Source: Pseudocercospora fijiensis CIRAD86 (lineage: Eukaryota; Ascomycota; Dothideomycetes; Mycosphaerellales; Mycosphaerellaceae). Taken from it: 64,000 nt of DNA. The stretch spans positions 1,327,171-1,391,170 of the forward strand of contig NW_006921534.1 of NCBI RefSeq assembly GCF_000340215.1. Reading direction: 5' to 3'. Below are positions 42,260-53,029 of the stretch, one piece after another; position 1 is the stretch's first letter, and the number at the start of each line of letters is the position of its first letter. The position numbers and the translations under genes are program-made. The notes beneath the pieces were generated by a model that ran no database searches, was not told where the DNA came from, and saw nothing but the letters and a program-made list of their open reading frames with translations.

Positions 42260-45250
42260 CTATATTATATAACGGCTACTAACGTCTACTAATATAGACG
42301 TATCTACACCTAGCGACGTCGCCGACCTTAAGAAGCTTCGATAGCGCGTTTTTACCCTCGAAGAGGATATTAAGACGGATATAGAAGGCTAGAGACTAAT
42401 ATAGCGCCTATATAGCAATTAATATACTAAAAGGTCGACTAAGAAGCATAGCAAACCTAACCTAGAAACAGGACTATACTATAATAAAGTGTATTACTAT
42501 TATATAGAGAAATAGCGCCGTAATAAGCTTAATCGAGAAGCAGTAGATATTATAGATAGACGAGTCTTTAAACTACTAGAAGAAGAGTATTAGATTAGCT
42601 TTATTATCGAGATTAAATACCGCTAGAATGTAGCTACTAGAAGGGTTAGTATTCGTCGCTATATAACTACTAATATATATACCTATAACCTAGACCTTCT
42701 CGATAGCCGGAAAGTGTATTAACTAGTTAAAGATAAGGTTAAGAAGCAAATAGATAACTCGCCGCAGGCGAGAAGGACTTATAATGCGATTAATAGCTAA
42801 TATAGTAGCAATCTCGGTATCCCTTATCTAGATATTAGTTTACTGCATAATGCCGCTAAGCACTCGCCCTATTACAATTAAGACAAGCGCTTTACGACGA
42901 CGGACGAGCGAGGCGATATAGAGCTTTAATTATAGGGCATTATTATAGTAGTAAAAGAGCACGGTTTGCATTACTAATCCTTTAGCGTACTAACTAAGGA
43001 TAGTATTAGAAGAGGCGTTATATAGGCTTTAGAAGAGGGCATTTAGCTATTAAAGAAGTATAGCAAATTAGTGCTTCTAGACGATATATACGAGGTTAAC
43101 TAACTCGACTAGAAGTTGTTTAATATCTATATTTCTAACGACAATATACGCTAGCGACCAGTTGCTTACGCACTCCTTAAAAGCAAGCATAGTCCGGTCT
43201 ATATACAGGCATTGTATTATCTAGCTTCTTAGGCTAACTATAGTAAACCTAGTAGCTAGTTATTGCTATATACGGTTACTAATAACTCGGCTTTAGAACA
43301 GATAGCAATATAATAGATATTTCTATAGTATAGGACCTATCTCTATATAAGACACTTACTCTAGACCATCCGCCGCAAATTTCTACTTAAAGGACTATAT
43401 AAGAAGGTCTACGAGAAGCTAGTATAGGTGTCGTTATACGCAGAGACTAAACAAGAGGTTGTAGATAGAGTATAACAAGCTATTAACGCTCTGCCGCGAA
43501 GCAAGAACGACGAGTTGTACTCGTATCTGTTACGAGAATAGTCTATCGAACACGCTTAGATATAGACGGTTAGAGAACGGAGGAACAACCCCCTATTAAT
43601 GCAGGTAAGAAGGCTATATTGTCCTCTTCTAACCGATTTTACTAACCTTCGTTATTTAGGCGCGTACTACTAATCTAGTCGAAGCGTACTACGCGGATTT
43701 TAAGAGTAATACAAGGTCTATTAAGGCTAACTTCTCGCTCGCCGGCACCCTTATATATACCCTTAATATCGATAAGAGATAGAATAATAACGCAAAGAAG
43801 GAGGCGGCGAAGGATAATATGCTCTATATCTTTACTAGACTGTAAGGCTCTTATAAGCGCTTCTGTAAACTGCTATACTGCCTTCAAACAGCTATTACTA
43901 AGCAATATCGACTAGCTTAGAAGAGGGCTAATTCAGGTCTTCTAAACTAGATACGATATTAACTACAACTCGACAACTAACTCCCCGATATATGCTAGTG
44001 CTTCTTCTAGAAGTAGTAGTACTAACCGTATCGCTATATTTAGTACGATTAAGAGATTCTAGGCGATAGTATAACCGCGAAGCAGGTAGATTGCTATATT
44101 AACCGTTTCTTCGACCCTAAAGGCTTTAATAGTAATATTAACTCGCCGAAGACTTATAGCGAGTAGCTCGTAGACGATAACAACCCTATCGAAGACAATA
44201 ATAATAAGGAAGTTAATAGTATTGCTAGTACTATCTCGAAGGACCGCTACCTTCTAATTCGTAGTCTTATCGAGAATATTACTTACGACTACTATTAGAA
44301 GGTTAAGAAGGCGGAAATAGTAGTGCCGGCGCACCTATTATTAACCTACCGAGACGATATTACTAAGTAGTATTATACTAAATATATACGCCTCTCGGCG
44401 GCGGCAGAGCTATTATAATAGCTCTAGCAATATTAATAGCGATACAAAGACAGTACCTTGTTTGCTATCTAATAGGCGTAGGTTAATATAGGCGTAGGCG
44501 CCTTACTATCGATTAGTCGCGTTTAAGAGACAGTCTACCTATAGCAACAACCTTACTACCTATAACGACCGCCGCCGGTAAGGGACCTATTTACGCTAGG
44601 CATAGCGACTTAACGCGTACTAGAGTATACAGCGACTAGTCTCTATACTAATTAGTATAGAAACAGTTACTACTATCCTCCGCCGTCGTTCTAGCCGCCT
44701 CCGCCGTCGTAATTCGAGCCTACGTAGGTTACTAACTCGGTACTTTAGAATATATACTACGTAGGCGACGGCACCTATCGATATAGTATATCTTCCTTAA
44801 ACGACGGCAGTTTAATAGACGTTATACGCTAAGTCCTTTACTAATAGCGCCTTCTATTTGCGCCTACTATACTAAGCGGTCTTCGCTATTTAATAGTCGT
44901 CGCAAATATACCGATATTATAGCTATTAGACCTGCGATAATATATACTATAATAGTCGCTGCTAATCGATATATTACAACTTAGTAACTAATAGGTACGC
45001 GTGTTTATTAACGACCGGCGATTCTTACTAGAAGACTAGCGGCGGCTGTTTAATAGTAGGACTTTTAGTAGTAATCTATATAATAGAGGTAATAGCGGCG
45101 GCGGTAATAGACAATATAATAGAGGCAATAGCGGCGGCGGCAATAGACAATAAGGTAAGAGCAAGTAGATATACCTCGGATTTAGCGCAACGGCTATACT
45201 ATACGTTAACTTTAGCTTTATTAAGTTATCGCTAGCGACCTTCGAAATTA
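42260..45250 (+). pseudogene. RIP-mutated transposase-like frame
   Basis: Frames on the plus strand continue through many TAG/TAA codons of RIP type. The first part (to about 43600) includes RRxVAYALLKSKHSPVY-like sequence that resembles the DDE region of MULE transposases, but the match is weak. The second part has a basic, Gln/Tyr-rich composition and ends in two copies of a Gly/Asn/Arg repeat (RGNSGGGNRQYN, about 45075-45150). Because of the heavy mutation I can say only that this was a protein-coding transposon. Confidence 0.45.
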
Positions 45251-45306
45251 CTATATTCCTAAAGCCCTTTCGAATTTGAAGCACATTTCAACCAATTTCA
45301 TTAGGG

Positions 45307-45322
45307 GAGTTGCTAGCAACTC
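45307..45322. repeat. Right palindrome of the transposon end
   Basis: GAGTTGCTAGCAACTC, the same palindrome as at the left end minus one base pair at each side. Confidence 0.85.
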
Positions 45323-45572
45323 GAAGTGGGGGGTAGGACCGGGGTAAAAGTGGGTCAAGCCAATCAGCGCGAGTTGCTGATATACAGACACCCATATTGA
45401 TCTCTTGCTGTTTGCATGGGCACCTGCAGCTCTTCTTTCGCCAAGCCTGGCGCCTGAAACTCGTGCCAAGCACCAACGGCACTGCAGCATCCCGCCAGGA
45501 GTCATCTCGAACCGATCTTGCCCTCCGCACAGTACACCTTCGCTCCGACACTATATCATTCCATCCGCAAGC

Positions 45573-47328
45573 ATGACAGACATTTCAGCTCCCTCAACGG
45601 GAGAAGCTGGAAAGACGACCGCTGGCACGTCTCAAGATCCGGCGCCCATTAATCTCGAAGGGCAATTGCTTGCGGACCTCAAGTCGTCTCTTGCGACTCA
45701 CGCTCGATCTGCAACATTTGCCTGTGGCGGCAGCATCTTAATTGCCACAGCGGACACATCCGTGAACGATACTGAGGAGTCTGGCCCGGTCAATGCGCCG
45801 GTCCAGGTTCGCTTTGGTGACAGCGGCAAGGGTGTTACAGCTATTTTTCCCGGGGACCGAAACAACATCTTCTGACTTTCAAGCACTCCTCAGCGCCTGC
45901 CAGCCTGCCTCATTTGGTCGTGGCGGAGATGAAGTCCACGATGAGGAGTATCGGAAAGCTGGCAAGTTAGACCGATCTGCTTTCGCCACTTCCTTCTGCC
46001 CGTACGAAGCAGGCATTATTGATGTTGTCGGCCAGCTTTTACTGCCACAAACGAAGCACCTGAAAGATAAGAGAAGCATCAAGGCCCAGCTCTACAAGCT
46101 CAACATATACAGTGGGCCTAACGGCAAATTCAAGGCTCACGTCGATACTCCGCGCAGCGAAGAACAACTTGGCAGTCTGGTCGTTTCTCTGCCTGTTGCT
46201 CACGACGGCGGTCAACTGGCCGTACGTAATGCTGGACAGGAACTCATCTTCGACTGGTCCCAAAAATCTGGCGCACCTGCTTACATTGAACGGGCAGCCT
46301 TCTATAGTGACTGCGAGCACGAAGTGTACGAGGTTACCAGTGGACATCGCGTGACGCTCACCTACAACCTCTTCATGACTCGTAAGTACTTGATTAATTG
46401 GTGAAATCTTACTCTAACGTGCTGCAGGCGGTCAAGGTCACCTTGCTGGCAGTGCGTCTGCTCTCGATCCCTGGCAACTGCCACTCTACAAACAGCTCTC
46501 GGCAGCTCTCGCCGATCGCAATTTCTTCCGTCATGGTAAGCCATACCGCCATCTCCAAGTGAAATGCGCTGCTAGTAACACGTCGTACAGGTCGTGTTCT
46601 TGCCATCTGGCTTACCCACAGCTACGCTCACACGAACAAGCACATCAACTTTTTGCCAAGCTCACTGAAAGGTGCAGACATGTCCCTCTACGAAACCGCT
46701 GGGGCCCTGGATCTGTGCTGCATCGTTGGCCCAGTCATTCCGAACCGCGGATACGACTACGAGACTGGAGCTGAAGTCGATCTTGTCAGCGGCAAGTTCT
46801 TCTCATTCAATGCTGGTGACACTCGCAGCGGCAATCTTGACCAAGAAAATTCCATCGGCTTTGGTCAATCAATGCCTGCGGGAAAGGTCACTTGGGTTAA
46901 TCATAGCACGCCGGAGAAGATTAGTGCCGGTAAGAACAAGGTCAAGATCAAGGATGGTCTGAAGGAGCTCAAGGAGCCTCAGATGGCGTACGTGACTGTA
47001 GGTGCTTAGAAGACCTACACATGCATAAAGGGCTGGCAAGGCTGACATAATTCAGTACGGCAACGAGCCTGGCATCGCAATCCACTACTCTCGAGCTGTC
47101 ATGCTTATTCGCATTCCTCCTTCTCGAGACCGTGGCTCGTCCGTAGACAATTCGAGGCGCTTCTGGGACGGTATTAGAGATGACCACGACGAGGAGTACG
47201 AAGACAGCGATTGCAGTGGTGAGCACGAGAGCAACGACAGCAAGAAGCTGGAGGACGAGAGCAACGACAGCAAGAAAATGGAGGACAAGCGTGAGCCGCA
47301 GGGCACTGATGAGGGGATGGTGAACTGA
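45573..47328 (+). pseudogene. 2OG-Fe(II) oxygenase-like gene, four exons, one apparent frameshift
   Basis: Exon 1 starts MTDISAPSTGEAG at 45573. Near 45843-45848 a TTTTT run carries what looks like one extra T: before it the frame reads FGDSGKGVTA, after it the other frame reads PGTETTSSDFQALLSACQP. Introns are 46382-46427 (46 bp), 46536-46590 (55 bp) and 46998-47055 (58 bp), all GT-AG with good branch sites, and the last exon ends at 47328. Allowing for the shift the protein would have 531 residues. The HxD iron-binding pair is in AHVDTPRS, the distal His in CEHEVYEV, and the 2-oxoglutarate Arg in HRVTLTYNL. The C-terminus has a tandem acidic repeat (ESNDSKK twice). The frameshift could be real or a base-call error. 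The substrate is unknown; many fungal relatives are uncharacterised prolyl-hydroxylase-like proteins. Confidence 0.75.
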
Positions 47329-47545
47329 ATGGCTTCATATATAAGTCACACTGACACAAACCAAATCCGGACAAGGAGAAGAGACCTTCGGCAACTGTGA
47401 ACTGGGCATTGGAACTTTGAATGACTGGTAAGATGCTACAAAACTTGGCTTCGCGCAAAATTTCTCGCCATGTTCTTGACCAGATGGAATCCAAACGCAG
47501 CAATACCACCCAATTGAAGGCTCAACGTGCACAGGGTATTTTGCC

Positions 47546-48130
47546 TCAGCATATATTATCGGGCTCATAGCCAACATGCACCCCTCCATTGTCCGGGGAT
47601 GAGTAAGTAGCATTGTATCCATCAACTCCTTCCAGAACGCATGCAGTCCAATCACCGCCTTGCGTGCACACGAGGCCAGGAAAATCTGCGCCATTCACAG
47701 CCACTGTCAAGTTGTTGCGTTCCTGACTTCGATAGCTGTGGTATCGGACGACATCAAGATCGAAGTAGCCGATGCTGTTGTACGTATCGGGAAGTACGCG
47801 AGTCCAGAAGGTCGAAAGACCGCCAGAGGTATGGCATTGGGTGTAGCATGATGGTGGGCTACTTCCAGTCCTGAGAAGCCGGTAACATGTCAGTACAGAG
47901 TGAGGAATGGAAAGAGATTGGGAGCCTTACCATTCAATGAGACAGTCGAATGGATCATTGCCGCCAGACGAAGGTACGCCTTTGGGAGTTGAGACCGTGA
48001 ATGAGATGTTATGGCAATGCAGTTCATCGTGCAGTTCGACCGATTCCCAATTTGTGAGGAAAAAGAAGTTGGTTTGCGCAATGCATGTCGCTACGAGAGC
48101 TAGAATTGTGCTCAATATGGCGGAAGGCAT
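47546..48130 (-). CDS. Cysteine-rich small secreted protein (two exons)
   Basis: Exon 1 runs from ATG 48130 to 47931. A 60-bp intron (GTAAGG..TCTCAG, 47930-47871, branch site ACTGACA) follows, and exon 2 is 47870-47546, giving 174 aa. The first 19 residues (MPSAILSTILALVATCIAQ) are a typical signal peptide. The mature part holds seven cysteines (LHCHN, FDCLIEW, SCYTQCHT, LVCTQ, TACVL and a terminal IC), several Trp/Tyr residues and two or three N-x-S/T sites, with no known domain. The exon join restores a Trp codon in LIEW-TGSS, which supports the splice. Size, Cys content and position next to RIP-mutated repeats fit a candidate effector or secreted wall protein. The function is unknown. Confidence 0.72.
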
Positions 48131-48480
48131 GGCTGATGTGCTTTTCAGGATGGACGGTAAAGCTGCTCAAACGTAAAAGAGCAGGACTTGGAGACTATAA
48201 TATATCATGAGGCCGCACGAGCCAGGGATGCTGGCCAGCTCCCAAAAACTACGCCACTGTGTATGGGTCGGCCGGATCGAGACTCGCGAAGTGTTAAAGC
48301 AATATGGAAATCTTCTTCTTCAGCTGAGCTTCTCGGTTGCACAAGACACCAGATCTGGCAATGAGAGTGGACTCTTTGCATGCCTGCCAAGATCGGTACT
48401 ACTATGTTCACAGGCTAGAGAAATTTTTCAAAGCCACACGAGATCTGAACTAATCTATAATTAGCCGATGCTTTCTATAA
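48131..48480. other. Intergenic region, promoter side of the secreted-protein gene
   Basis: About 350 bp of native composition up to the repeat edge. A TATA-like run (TATAATATATCA, about 48195-48207) lies about 65 bp upstream of the start codon on the minus strand. Confidence 0.35.
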
Positions 48481-51400
48481 TATGACAACTCAACAAAAAA
48501 CGGGGCCCCTTTAGGCTTAGTGCGGCTCAAAACGACCTAAAAGCCGACTCTAATTAGTCGGCGGCGAGGAACGTTAAAATTCCTCGATTCTCGCGCGGTC
48601 CGGAGGGCGTAGTAGTCGCCGTATCGACTATAATGCTCCGGCGCCGTAATCGTAGCGTCGCCGAGGCTGTCTCTATCGTCTACGCCTAATCCGGCGGTAT
48701 TTGCTTAAGGCGGTATACTCGATCCTACTAGCGGTAGGACTAGAAGCGTAATTTAGTACGTACGACTAGTACCGAGGCCTCGCTTTTACGAGCTCTACTA
48801 TTAAGGTCTATATTTTAGATATTTTAGATTAAATACGATACTATCGATAGCCTTAGTCGCGCTCGCGGCCTTATCGACTTCCGCGGCCGTTAAGGAGCTA
48901 CGAAATAGCGGTACCCTTCGATTCTATATACTAAGGAAGGCGCGTATTACGTATATATATATAGAAGCCGCGTATAACGCGTAGTCCGTATAGCTACCTA
49001 CGTCCGGACTATCTATATATCGACTTTAGTAGGCGCGTAGTAATTAATTACTATAAGAATAATATAATATCGCGATCGACTAGTACGGACTCTACTAGTA
49101 CTAATTTCTATCTAACTACTTTAGCCGCTAGGTAGTTATTCGCGTCGTACTAGTATAGATCTAACGAGGGCTAGCTACTAACTACCTATCGCCGTCCTTT
49201 TAAGGCTCGCTATAATAGTTATAGAGACCTCTACTTAAGATTATAGTTTTAAAGTATCTAAGGTATAGAAAGCTATAGTAAGTCGTATAGCGGCGGTCGT
49301 ACTTCGATATAGCAGCTAACTAATATTTCTAGTACGAAGAGGTCTATAGTACTCGGTAGGGATTACTATAAGAATCGCGGGTATTCTTTACGAAGATATA
49401 GTAAGACTCCCTACTACTTAGCCTACTATAGAGGATTCTTAATCTACGGTAGTTCGGCTTGTTTCCTTCGTTTAGTATCGTCCCCTAGAAGCTAGACCTT
49501 AGATAGATATTCGAATCGTAGCTAGTAGAAGGAGCGACTATCGCGAAGCCTCTTAAGGTATTTTATATCGCTACTAGCCTTTTCTATAACGACGGCGCTA
49601 ATAAGGGGGCTATAAAGGTCCTTAAGATCTAGTATTAGTTCGATACGATATCCGGCTATAGTATTAGCGTCGCCTTGCTTTTAGAGAGTACTACTTATAA
49701 TTAAGAATAGACAGTATAGCTCCCGGCCCTATTTAGCGATAAGTACGCTAAGATAACCTACTTCTTAGACTATTTCTAGCTCCTCCGTAATAGTATAGGC
49801 TTCGACTAGGTAGCGACGAAGAGTTATCTCTTAGCTATATATAGCGCTCCTATCCGGCGAAAGCCTTTATTATTATTATTCGGTCTCGCCCCGCTAGAGG
49901 AGTATCGTAGCGAGTCGAGCGTTATAATAAACTAAGTCGTAGCTAATCGTAGTATAGGGCGTAAGTGTAAGAAGGGTATATTAGCAGGTAGATAGGGTAG
50001 TAGTAGGTACGAGTAGTATTCGATAAGGAGCTAGAAGGAGAGAGAGGAAGGCAGGCAAGTTAGCCTATTACTAAGCGCTAAGCCCTGCCTAAGGCATTAA
50101 GACCCTAGCTTTACTCGAGCCCGGTTATATGCTAATTACGTATAACCTCTTTAGTCCTAATATACGCTTCCCTTCTAAAAGCCGCGCCCTCGTAGCCGGT
50201 CTTTGTTCTAGTCTCAACCTCTATTACCGCTAACTTAGTAGGTCTAATAAGCCGCTTAGTCCGCGCTAAATTGAACGTATAACTACCGATTATATAACTA
50301 TATTAAACCTTACCTCTAATATAGCATAATGTCTAACTCTAACTGCGCTATCCCTATATATAATAAAATAGGAAGTAATATATATCTACAAGAATTGAGG
50401 GCCTTCGACTAATTATAATACAAGCGCGTCTTCCCTACTGTAATAGGTAGACGTACGAGGTATTATAGCCCTGCCTCCGCTCTAAGTAATGTCGTACCGA
50501 GTTCTTTGCGTCTACTCTTAAAAGACCTAGCTATGTCCGCTTCTAAGGGTTTGTTCTTATTGTTACGAGGGCTATTATTGTTCGTAGTTTCGCTAGCCCT
50601 AATTGGCTAGGTTTAGTAGCCTTCAATTGTTAATCTTATTTTATCTTTTCCGAAAAAACACAGCTCGTCTAGTTTCTATAGGTAAAGGCTATTATAAGTA
50701 TAGTAGTAGAGGTTCGCCTCGCTTAAAGGGTTAGATAGATTAAGGAGTAACCTATTATCCGTAAGATCGACCCTAGCTAGCTTAGCTCTATAGTTTTGCC
50801 CTTAGTTAGCTAGTCTATTAGTCGCTTAATCTTTTAACTTAGTTAAAGTTTTAACTCGGCCTTAAAGTTTTAATCAAACCTTTAATAGGCTTAATCTTTT
50901 AACTTAGCTAGTGCAGTGCCTTAGGCTTGTAGTGTAGGTAAGGTTGTGCTTACGGCGTAGCGGCAATAGCAAGTAATGTTAACAATAGCGGCGCTAGCCG
51001 TCTTAGCGCTATCTTTACCTTCTTCTAACTTCCTTCTTTAACTAATAATACTCGGCAACACCGTTACTAATATAGCTATATCCGTCCTTTCTTAATAGCA
51101 ATACACTCCGCAACACTATTACTAATATAGCCGCGCCGGCCGCGCCGTCCTCGCCGATTGCCTAGGCCTCGAGGCCTCGATAGAATAAGGGAACAAGAGG
51201 GGGACCTAAATACTAGAAGAAGGGCCTTATAGAGCGCGTTAGTAGAGAGGTAGTTTCCTAAAAGAGTAGCGGATAGTTAACGCGTTATAGCGCGCTTGTT
51301 AACACTCGGTGCGCGTTTACTATAGTAGTGTAGTCTTATTGTCCTAGTTCGCCGGCCTCTAATTAGTTAGCTAATAGCACCCCGGGGGTAGCATTGTTCC
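48481..51400. mobile_element. Unclassified RIP-mutated repeat sequence
   Basis: TpA-rich sequence with stops in all frames. No motif of reverse transcriptase, integrase or known transposase was recognised between 48481 and about 51400. The left edge starts near AACTCAACAAAAAACGGGGC, where native composition ends. Some of the right part must contain the 3' LTR of the gypsy element that follows, but I could not define it without the partner LTR. Confidence 0.55.
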
Positions 51401-52265
51401 TAGGTCTCTTTTAGTAACATTAGCGGCATTATAAGCTCTTAGCCTTCTTCTTGTTCTTTACGCTAGTCCAATATTCGTCTAATAACTTAGTTATGTCTTT
51501 AAAGGAACCTTTAGCTTCCTACGAGTCCTATTTAGGTAAATAGCCTTGCTATCTTAATAGGTACTCCTTCTTGCCGTTCCTAGTCCGGTGCTATAGGATA
51601 CGTTCTATAGACTATAGCTCTTCGCTATTAGCTAGTATGTCCTCGGATTCGGCAGGTGCTTTATCCCCTTTATATAGGTAGTACGGCTTAAGGAGGGATA
51701 CGTAGAAGGTATTATAGATAGTATAATAAGGTAGAAGCTATAACTAATAGGCCTAGGTGCCCCTAGGTTCTCGGATACGGAAAGGGCTAATATACCTTAG
51801 TGCGAGTTTAGGCCTTGTTTTACTATTAGGCGAGGGGTGTTTGCAGATACGAAGGTTCTTCGTACTAAGTATAACTAGGTCGCCTTGCTTAAAGGTTATT
51901 AGAAGGTAGTGTTTATTATAGTAGGCCTTCTAATAGGCCTAGGCCTTTGCTAGTTTGTTAGCTATCTTAGCGTAAATTTCTCGCATCTTTTAAACCCTCT
52001 TAATAGCCGCTAGTGTCTTAGGTTAACCCGCTTCCCTTTCCTTACGCTCGGCCTCGAGCGATAGGGGGTCTTATAGCATAGCAGCGTTCTAGCCTATTAT
52101 AGCGAAATAAGGTAACACCTTAGTAGATAAGTAGACACTATTGTTATATACGAATTCGGCGGGTTGTAGGAGATTGACCTAGTTATTAGGGTTCTTATTA
52201 ATATAGCTACGTAGGTACTGCTATAGCGTAGCATTCTGCCTTTCGGTCTAACTATCTGTTTATAG

Positions 52266-52438
52266 TGTTACGGGTTAAGCTCGAACATTTACGTATTAGC
52301 TCGCACGTGCCTCGGCACGGGCCGTCCCGAGGCTTAGCACCTAGCTTTTAGTATTTAAACACCCCTCTCTCGCGCTCTCTTAGATAGATCGTCGAGATTC
52401 CGTTATAACCTCTAAACCCCTACCTTTAGTCCCTTATA
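52266..52438 (+). repeat. 5' LTR of gypsy element 2
   Basis: 173 bp starting TGTTACGGG and ending CCCTTATA; the final CA seen in the other LTR is TA here. It contains a TTTAAACACC stretch that could be part of the promoter. Confidence 0.93.
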
Positions 52439-53029
52439 CTATCTCGACCGTTTAAACACCTATCGCTCTTCTAAGACGACTTCTAATCTCTTCGCTACCG
52501 TAACGATCTCGAGCAATTCGAAGTCGTCTTATATCTACAGTTCTATAGTCGCGCACCTCGCGCTCTATAGTCTAAGTCGCTAAAGGGGCGTACTAGGTTA
52601 AGTACCTTCTATAGTTATTATCTCTCTCTACTACCAATCTTCGCTAGTCGCTATAGCGAAGATTAACGGTTCTAGTTCGCGCGATAGCGTACGCTATCTA
52701 ATATTGCTACGCCTAACGCGCGACTCTATCTTGTTTACGCTAGCAGGCACCTTCCCTATTAACACTTAGAATACTCTTTAAGAGGAAGAGGACCCGCTAG
52801 ATCTAGATCTATACGGATAATAGTAACAAGATATCCTAAACAGACTCCTAGAGGATTCGCGTCGCGACTCCCTCGACTTAGATATCGACCTTATACGACA
52901 ACTGCGCGATAAGAACCTTAACCCTCTAGACGAAACTATAGTCGCTATTAATATTAACAATAACGGCACCGCGTCGATACTGCGCGTACTACTCGCCGAG
53001 CTTAAGAAGCTCGACTAGGACTTATTTAA

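Larger units (their letters stand above)
42100..45379 (+). mobile_element. DNA transposon with nested and palindromic terminal repeats
   Basis: The outermost ends are CAGCAACTC (42100) and GAGTTGCTG (45371-45379). About 40-60 bp inside each is a palindrome, GAGTTGCTAGCAACTC with a TA at its centre. This can be read as an inner element 42151-45313 with GCAACTC ends and TA target copies, flanked by two short segments that each begin and end with the same motif. The body is RIP-mutated but the two short flanking segments are not. The coding part is on the plus strand. I cannot name the superfamily from the ends alone. Confidence 0.65.

Noticed and set aside
45036..45284. 82-codon Leu/Pro-rich minus-strand frame with repeats
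   Set aside because: It is antisense to the Gly/Asn/Arg repeat of the transposon frame and has no signal of its own.
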